DNA of 19,858 nt. Origin: a bacterium (GTDB taxonomy: Bacteria; Bacillota; Clostridia; Oscillospirales; Acutalibacteraceae). Numbering within the stretch: position 1 is the stretch's first letter; every line of letters starts with the position of its first letter. Under the pieces are notes generated by a model. It did no database searches and was not told the DNA's origin. It saw nothing but the letters and a program-made list of their open reading frames with translations. Below, in pieces: positions 15,005 to 19,858 of the stretch. The DNA is taken from positions 1-19,858 of the forward strand of contig JAHKZS010000121.1 in the NCBI GenBank assembly GCA_020626545.1, in the 5' to 3' direction. A program made the translations under genes and the position numbers.

Positions 15005-17629
15005 ATGGAATGGACAGGTCTTAATGAATTAAGAGAGAAATTTTTATCATTTATGGAGAGCAAGGGTTGTTTAAGACTACCTTCTTTCCCTCTTATTCCT
15101 AAGGACGATAAAAGCTTACTGCTTATTAACAGCGGTATGGCTCCTATGAAAAAATATTTTACAGGCGAGATTACTCCGCCTAAAACCAGGGTTACTACCT
15201 GCCAGAAATGTATCCGTACACCCGATATCGAGGAAGTCGGTAAAACCGACCGCCACGGTACTTATTTCGAGATGCTCGGAAACTTTTCTTTCGGCGATTA
15301 TTTTAAGAAAGAGGCTATCGCTTGGGCTTGGGAGTTCTTTACCGAGGTACTCGATATTCCTAAGGAAAAGCTCTACGTTTCGGTTTATCAGGACGACGAC
15401 GAGGCTTTCGATATTTGGACTAAACAGGTCGGCGTAGAGGAGAGCCATATGGTTCGTCTCGGAAAAGCCGATAACTTCTGGGAGCACGGAAGCGGTCCCT
15501 GCGGTCCTTGTTCCGAGATTTACTACGATCGAGGCGAGGAGCACGGTTGCGGTAAGCCCGACTGTAAGGTAGGCTGCGAGTGCGATAGATATATGGAGGT
15601 TTGGAACCTCGTATTTACTCAGTTCGATAACGACGGTAAGAACAACTACACTCCGCTCGAACACCCGAATATCGATACAGGTATGGGACTTGAGCGTTTA
15701 GCATGCGTAATGCAGAATGTCGATAATCTTTTCCTTGTAGATACTGTCCAGAATATTATGAAGCATATCAGCGACGTTGTCGGCGTAAAATACGGCGAGG
15801 ACGAAAAGACAGATATTTCGCTTCGAGTAATTACCGACCATATTCGTTCCACCACATTTATGATTTCCGACGGAGTTATGCCGTCTAACGAGGGCAGAGG
15901 ATACGTTTTAAGACGTCTTTTAAGACGCGCCGCGCGCCACGGACGACTTTTAGGTTATAAAGAGCCGTTCCTCTATAAAATCTGTGATACTGTTATCAAG
16001 GAGAACGAGTCCGCTTATCCCGAGTTAAGAGAAAAGCAGGACTTTATCACCAAGCTTATTAAGGTTGAGGAGGAGAACTTTGCCCGCACAATTGATCAGG
16101 GTATGGAACTTCTCAACGCTATTATTGATAAAGCCGACAAGGCTATCTCGGGCGAGGACGCGTTTAAGCTCAACGATACATTCGGATTCCCGATAGACTT
16201 AACCCGTGAAATCGCTCAGGAATCGGGCATCAAGGTTGACGTCGAGCGTTTCAGAGAGCTGCTTAAAGAGCAGAAAACCCGAAGCCGTAAGGCCAGAAAG
16301 AACGCGGGCGCTGACGCTTGGATTTCCGATACAACCGATATGTCCGATATTAACGCTACCGAGTTCGTCGGCTATACCGACTATAACGCCGACAGCGAGG
16401 TGCTCGCTATAGTACGTGACGGCGAGCGTGTGGATTTGGTTTCCGAGGGCGAGAGCGCGATTGTCGTTACCGCTAAAACTCCGTTCTACGCCGAGTCCGG
16501 CGGACAGGTCGGCGATACGGGATATATCACTGCCGAAAACGCTAAGGTTAGCGTTGATAATACAACTAAAGACAACAGCGGAATCTTCCTGCACAGCGTA
16601 ACCGTCGAGAACGGCGCGCTTACTGTAGGGGATAAGGTTAAGCTTTCTATCGACTCCGAAAGACGCGAGAGTATCCGCCGTAACCATACCGCCGCTCACT
16701 TACTCCAGGCGGCTTTACGAGAGGTGCTCGGAACTCATGTCGAGCAGGCGGGCCAGCTTGTTACCGATGAGTCCGTTCGTTTCGACTTTACCCACTTCGA
16801 GGCTATGACTGCTAAGGAGCTTATCGAAGTGGAAAGACTTGTAAACAGAAAAATCCTCGAGGGTATCGATGTTGAAACACGCGAGATGCCTATCGACGAG
16901 GCTAAAAAACTCGGCGCTATGGCGTTGTTCGGCGAAAAATACGGCGACGTTGTACGAGTAGTAAAGGCCGGAGATTTCTCGGTTGAGCTTTGCGGAGGTA
17001 CTCACGTTGATAATACCTCTAAGCTCGGACTGTTCAAAATCCGCCAGGAAGGTTCGGTAGCCGCGGGCGTTAGACGTATAGAGGCTATGACAGGTATCGG
17101 CGTGTTAAGATATATCAACAACGCCGTAACTATGATAGGCGAAGCGGCGAGCGTGTTCAAGCTCAACGACCCGAAAAAGCTCGTTGCCGCTATGACTAAA
17201 TTCGTCGAAGAAATGAAATCTAAGGACAGAGAGATTGAAGCCCTTAAAAATAAACTCGCCTTATCTCAGCTCGACGGTATTTTATCGTCGTCGGTTGACG
17301 TTAACGGCGTTAGCGTGATTACCTCTAAGGTTCAGGACGTTCAGGGCGGTCAGCTCAAGGATATGTGTAATATGTGCCTTGACCGCAATCAGAAAGCCGT
17401 TGTTGTACTCTGCGGAGTAACGGGCAGTAAGGGTACTTTCGCCTGCGCTTGCGGTAAGGAAGCGCTTGCTTTAGGACTTAACGCGGGCAAAATTGTAAAA
17501 GCTGCCGCTCAGCTTACGGGCGGTAACGGCGGCGGTAAACCCGATATGGCTATGGCCGGAGCTAAGGACGTTTCTAAAATTGACGAAGCTTTATCCGCTG
17601 TAAAGGATATTGTAGCTGAAAGCTTATAA
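15005..17629 (+). CDS. alaS: Alanyl-tRNA synthetase
   Basis: Class II synthetase charging tRNA-Ala, with an editing domain that removes mischarged Ser and Gly. The 874 residues match the family. Catalytic core: motif 2 RHGTYFEMLGNFSFGDYF (83-100) and motif 3 GMGLERL (226-232). WEHGSGPCGPCSEIYYDRG (159-177) is followed by a Cys-rich insert. The tRNA-recognition region is helical (about 250-450). The editing site has HTAAH (561-565) and CGGTH (663-667), the four zinc ligands. The C-Ala domain ends with the glycine-rich GGNGGGKPDMAMAGAKD near 833-850. GAGGAGAT before the ATG is the ribosome binding site. It is the last gene before a terminator. The 89-nt leader is too short for a T-box, so no tRNA-sensing control is visible. 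Confidence 0.98.
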   Translation: MEWTGLNELREKFLSFMESKGCLRLPSFPLIPKDDKSLLLINSGMAPMKKYFTGEITPPKTRVTTCQKCIRTPDIEEVGKTDRHGTYFEMLGNFSFGDYFKKEAIAWAWEFFTEVLDIPKEKLYVSVYQDDDEAFDIWTKQVGVEESHMVRLGKADNFWEHGSGPCGPCSEIYYDRGEEHGCGKPDCKVGCECDRYMEVWNLVFTQFDNDGKNNYTPLEHPNIDTGMGLERLACVMQNVDNLFLVDTVQNIMKHISDVVGVKYGEDEKTDISLRVITDHIRSTTFMISDGVMPSNEGRGYVLRRLLRRAARHGRLLGYKEPFLYKICDTVIKENESAYPELREKQDFITKLIKVEEENFARTIDQGMELLNAIIDKADKAISGEDAFKLNDTFGFPIDLTREIAQESGIKVDVERFRELLKEQKTRSRKARKNAGADAWISDTTDMSDINATEFVGYTDYNADSEVLAIVRDGERVDLVSEGESAIVVTAKTPFYAESGGQVGDTGYITAENAKVSVDNTTKDNSGIFLHSVTVENGALTVGDKVKLSIDSERRESIRRNHTAAHLLQAALREVLGTHVEQAGQLVTDESVRFDFTHFEAMTAKELIEVERLVNRKILEGIDVETREMPIDEAKKLGAMALFGEKYGDVVRVVKAGDFSVELCGGTHVDNTSKLGLFKIRQEGSVAAGVRRIEAMTGIGVLRYINNAVTMIGEAASVFKLNDPKKLVAAMTKFVEEMKSKDREIEALKNKLALSQLDGILSSSVDVNGVSVITSKVQDVQGGQLKDMCNMCLDRNQKAVVVLCGVTGSKGTFACACGKEALALGLNAGKIVKAAAQLTGGNGGGKPDMAMAGAKDVSKIDEALSAVKDIVAESL

Positions 17630-17650
17630 TTCCATTATAGAATAATAATA

Positions 17651-17682
17651 AACGCCGAGGCATAGCTTCGGAGTTTTCTTTA
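17651..17682 (+). terminator. Intrinsic terminator after alaS
   Basis: CCGAGG (17655-17660) pairs with CTTCGG (17666-17671), with one G-U pair around a five-base loop. Below it are one mismatch and three more pairs (AAC with GTT). The T-rich stretch TTTTCTTT follows. It is the first convincing terminator downstream of 7793. Confidence 0.8.
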
Positions 17683-17687
17683 TGTAA

Positions 17688-17789
17688 TTGTGCACAAATT
17701 GAGAACTCTGTTTTTGTGCAAGTATACAAAGATAAAAATTTTTCGAAATTTTTGAAACTTTTTTGGGATTTCTTGACACTACTATAGTG
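17688..17789 (+). promoter_or_regulatory. Promoter and operator-like region upstream of the LRR gene
   Basis: This AT-rich 200-nt gap holds two candidate promoters. One is TTGAGA (17699-17704), 18 bp, TATACA (17723-17728). The other is a perfect -35 TTGACA (17773-17778) whose best -10 is TGCAAT at 17794-17799, with a short 15-bp spacer. Possible operators are the 10-bp palindrome TTGTGCACAA (17688-17697), with its half TTGTGCA repeated at 17714-17720, and the inverted repeat CACTA-CTA-TAGTG (17777-17789) overlapping the second -35. A/T tracts fill 17733-17766. Which promoter is used cannot be decided from sequence. Confidence 0.4.
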
Positions 17790-17831
17790 AAGATGCAATT
17801 TTACATTATTATTAATAAGGAGGTATTCATT

Positions 17832-19391
17832 ATGAAACTTAAAAAAATTACATCTCTATTGTTAGCAGGATTAATGCTCGCGGGAAGTGCGGCTATAGAC
17901 GCGGTAAGCGTGTCGGCTTTAGAGGATAAGTCAGACTTCGAGTACGACGTAACCGCTTCGGGCGATGCTGTTATTACCGATTATCTCGGTGATAAATCCG
18001 ACATCACTATCCCCGGCTCAATCAACGGCCACAAGGTTACGGCTATCGGAGGTTACTCTTTCTCTTATGATGAACATCTCGACAAGGTGACTATTCCGTC
18101 GAGCGTTAAGTCTATTGGTTCGGGAGCGTTCAGTTGTTGTGTAGGCCTAACTACCGTAAATATTCCCGACAGCGTTACGAGTATCCGTTTAGGAGCGTTC
18201 TCGGGTTGCGAAAATCTCTACCAAATTACGCTTCCGTCTAAGCTCAGCTCGATTGAAGACGAGGTTTTCTGGCATACCGCGCTCACAAAAATCGAAATAC
18301 CCGCCAAGGTAACCTCTATCGGCACATCGGCGTTCGCTTATTGCGACAGTCTCGAGAGTATCACCGTTCCCGATACGGTAAATGCCCTCGGCGAGTCGGC
18401 ATTTTATAGATGCGCTTCGCTTAGCTCCGTTAAACTCAGTTCTAACTTAACCGAAATTAAAGCCTATATGTTCAGCGGCGATACCGAGTTAACCTCTATC
18501 GCTATTCCGTCCAAGGTCAAGAAGATTAAGTATAAGGCTTTCGCGGAGTCGGGTATAAAAAAGATTAGTATATCCAAGAAAGTTTCCTCAATCGCCGACG
18601 AAGCGTTCTCAAACTGCTTTAACCTAAAGTCATTTACCGTAAGTAAGAAGAATAACTACTACAGCTCCAAAAAAGGTGTACTGTATAATAAGAAAAAGAC
18701 CAAGCTTATAACCTATCCCGCAGGCAAAACCGCTAAGAATCTCACTGTACCTAAGTCGGTTAAAACTATCTACAAAAAAGCCTTCTATAAAGCTTCTAAG
18801 CTCGGTAAGATTACTTTTAATAAGGGCGTTAAAACTATAGGCACGAGAGCGTTCGACTACTGCGCTTTTAAGAGCGTTAAGCTGCCTTCTACAGTTAAGA
18901 AAATCGGAATGAACTCCTTTAAAAATAACCTCTCCCTAAAGACTGTAAGTATTCCGAAAAGCGTTACCGAGATTAAGTCCAACGCGTTCGCGATGAATAC
19001 CGCTCTAAAAACCGTTAAGTTCGAGGGTAACTCTAAGCTTAAGCTCGGTTGGGGAGTGTTCGAGGGTTGTAAGTCGCTTCGTAAAATCTCTATCCCTAAA
19101 ACCAAGTCCTCTGACGGCGGACTTTGCTTCGCTTGTAACAAGCTTAAAACCGTAAAAATTTCCAAGGATATTAAGAAAATCTACCGCGAGGACTTCGCCG
19201 AGTGCAGAAAACTCAACAAAGTAACTGTTCCGAAAACAGTTAAGAAAATCGGAAAATACGCCCTCGGCTATATTAACTACTACGACTACAGCTACGATAA
19301 AAACGACAACTTTAAGATTACCGGCTATAAAGACTCCGCCGCGTATAAATACGCTAAGAAAAACGGCTTCCTGTTCAAGAAGTTGAAATAA
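17832..19391 (+). CDS. Secreted BspA-type leucine-rich repeat protein (LRR_5)
   Basis: A 519-residue exported protein. A Sec signal peptide spans residues 1-29 (KLKK, then hydrophobic LLLAGLMLAGSAA, with likely cleavage after VSA). From about residue 45 to 490 it consists of repeats of about 23 residues of the LRR_5/BspA type. These have the recurring pattern L-x-x-I-x-I-P-x-x-V-x-x-I-x-x-x-A-F-x-x-C. The later repeats are very lysine-rich. The C-terminus GYKDSAAYKYAKKNGFLFKKL is a capping motif common in Ruminococcus-type LRR proteins. No LPXTG, dockerin or membrane anchor is seen, so it may be free or held by charge. Family members bind host or surface ligands; the ligand here is unknown. 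The ATG at 17832 follows AAGGAGG by 8 nt; longer in-frame starts upstream lack a ribosome binding site and a signal peptide. Confidence 0.9.
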   Translation: MKLKKITSLLLAGLMLAGSAAIDAVSVSALEDKSDFEYDVTASGDAVITDYLGDKSDITIPGSINGHKVTAIGGYSFSYDEHLDKVTIPSSVKSIGSGAFSCCVGLTTVNIPDSVTSIRLGAFSGCENLYQITLPSKLSSIEDEVFWHTALTKIEIPAKVTSIGTSAFAYCDSLESITVPDTVNALGESAFYRCASLSSVKLSSNLTEIKAYMFSGDTELTSIAIPSKVKKIKYKAFAESGIKKISISKKVSSIADEAFSNCFNLKSFTVSKKNNYYSSKKGVLYNKKKTKLITYPAGKTAKNLTVPKSVKTIYKKAFYKASKLGKITFNKGVKTIGTRAFDYCAFKSVKLPSTVKKIGMNSFKNNLSLKTVSIPKSVTEIKSNAFAMNTALKTVKFEGNSKLKLGWGVFEGCKSLRKISIPKTKSSDGGLCFACNKLKTVKISKDIKKIYREDFAECRKLNKVTVPKTVKKIGKYALGYINYYDYSYDKNDNFKITGYKDSAAYKYAKKNGFLFKKLK

Positions 19392-19404
19392 AGGAGATGT
19401 TTTT

Positions 19405-19824
19405 ATGAATAAAATCACCGCGTTAGTATTGACTGTTGTTATCGCGTTGTCGGCTTATCTTGCCGTAAATGCCGTAACGTCTGAAAACGGTGAAGCTGAC
19501 CGTCTTGAAAAAGATGTAATCTATACGAGCTCAGACGGTTTGTATCAGTACAAGCCCGCCGTTTATCATACATACGAGGATTGTCTCGTGGATTCGAGTT
19601 ACGTAAGCGATACGGACGTACAGATTGTAAAATATCTTAGAACTAAGGTTAAGGGGATTTATATCGTCCCCGATAAGATTGACGGTCATCCCGTAGGCGA
19701 GATAGGAAAAGAAGCCTTTAAAAACAGAGATTTTATAAAGGTAGAATTCCATAAAAATATTAAGCAGCCGGCTATAAATTTGTCAATAGGAAAAAGTAAA
19801 AATTTTCAAAAGCCCACTGAATAA
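19405..19824 (+). CDS. Short secreted LRR_5-like protein, apparently truncated
   Basis: A 139-residue open frame starting 13 nt after the LRR gene, with AAGGAG overlapping that gene's stop codon, so the two are co-transcribed. Residues 1-24 form a signal peptide (ALVLTVVIALSAYLAVNA). YIVPDKIDGHPVGEIGKEAFKNRDFIKVEFHKNIK (about 90-121) matches the opening of an LRR_5 domain and parallels ITIPGSINGHKVTAIGGYSF of the upstream protein. After about residue 121 the repeat pattern stops abruptly and an unrelated tail of about 18 residues follows before the stop. A normal family member would continue for several more repeats. The simplest reading is a gene cut by an insertion or rearrangement at about 19764-19770. 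A naturally short protein is the alternative. Confidence 0.65.
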   Translation: MNKITALVLTVVIALSAYLAVNAVTSENGEADRLEKDVIYTSSDGLYQYKPAVYHTYEDCLVDSSYVSDTDVQIVKYLRTKVKGIYIVPDKIDGHPVGEIGKEAFKNRDFIKVEFHKNIKQPAINLSIGKSKNFQKPTE

Positions 19825-19858
19825 TCATACACATTTTAAAGCAGCAATCAAGGGTAAA
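19770..19858. mobile_element. Possible edge of an inserted element at the right end
   Basis: From about 19770 (starting GGCTATAAATTTG) the sequence stops fitting the LRR gene and becomes more AT-rich, with a different codon character. On the minus strand a frame is open from the window edge to a TAG at 19774-19772, placed exactly at this boundary. This is how transposase genes often end next to a terminal repeat. No second end, target duplication or recognisable transposase motif is within the window, so the call is tentative. Confidence 0.3.
19772..19858 (-). CDS. C-terminal fragment of an unidentified minus-strand frame
   Basis: Twenty-eight codons are open from the window edge to a TAG, with hydrophobic/aromatic content (for example IIQWAFENFYFFLL). 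I do not recognise it. It would be the only minus-strand gene in the window. Its stop coincides with the place where the LRR gene loses similarity, so it may be the end of a transposase. It is short enough to be a chance frame. Confidence 0.2.
   Translation of the reverse strand, partial: FTLDCCFKMCMIIQWAFENFYFFLLTNL

Noticed and set aside
17763..17831. Upstream in-frame start extending the LRR protein by 23 residues
   Set aside because: It would run through the promoter region and the AAGGAGG site and would bury the signal peptide; the ATG at 17832 fits both.

Overview
The window looks like a chromosomal segment of a low-to-mid GC Firmicute, most likely an Oscillospirales/Ruminococcus-like gut clostridium. 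The evidence is gene content (ThyX instead of ThyA, clostridial-type MltG and U32 peptidase, DUF2156 and GNAT pair, secreted lysine-rich BspA-type leucine-rich-repeat proteins), strong Shine-Dalgarno sites, and every recognisable gene lying on the + strand. No rRNA, tRNA, CRISPR or phage genes were seen. Assignments rest on reading motifs by eye; no database was searched.

Left part (1-4809): the 3' portion of dnaB (5' end outside the window) overlaps tilS, followed by hpt and ftsH. This is one transcription unit closed by a clear intrinsic terminator at 4774-4809. ftsH uses a TTG start next to a four-codon ATG mini-ORF. Next comes a monocistronic uvrA (4893-7715) with a well-formed sigma-A-type promoter and a LexA/SOS-box-like sequence inside it, closed by a second intrinsic terminator at 7765-7793.

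Middle part (7806-17682): a promoter precedes thyX, and no intrinsic terminator is evident until after alaS. The order is thyX, tmk (11-nt overlap; dTMP and dTDP synthesis), a DUF2156 protein, a GNAT acetyltransferase (23-nt overlap), a DJ-1/PfpI protein, 5-formyltetrahydrofolate cyclo-ligase (10-nt overlap), mltG, a U32 peptidase-family tRNA hydroxylation protein and alaS. mltG, U32 and alaS resemble the alaS to yrrL-yrrO neighbourhood of Bacillus, rearranged.

Right part (17683-19858): after the alaS terminator lie a secreted BspA-type LRR protein and a second, short LRR-type secreted protein. The short one loses LRR similarity at about 19764-19770, where the DNA changes character. A partial minus-strand reading frame ends right there, suggesting the edge of an inserted element that continues beyond the window.

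The most unusual structure is a set of four intergenic arrays of degenerate 7-bp tandem repeats (7714-7755, 9355-9403, 11133-11202, 14916-14971). Their sequences differ but the period is always seven, and each begins at or within about 20 nt after a stop codon. They occupy every intergenic gap over 70 nt between uvrA and alaS.
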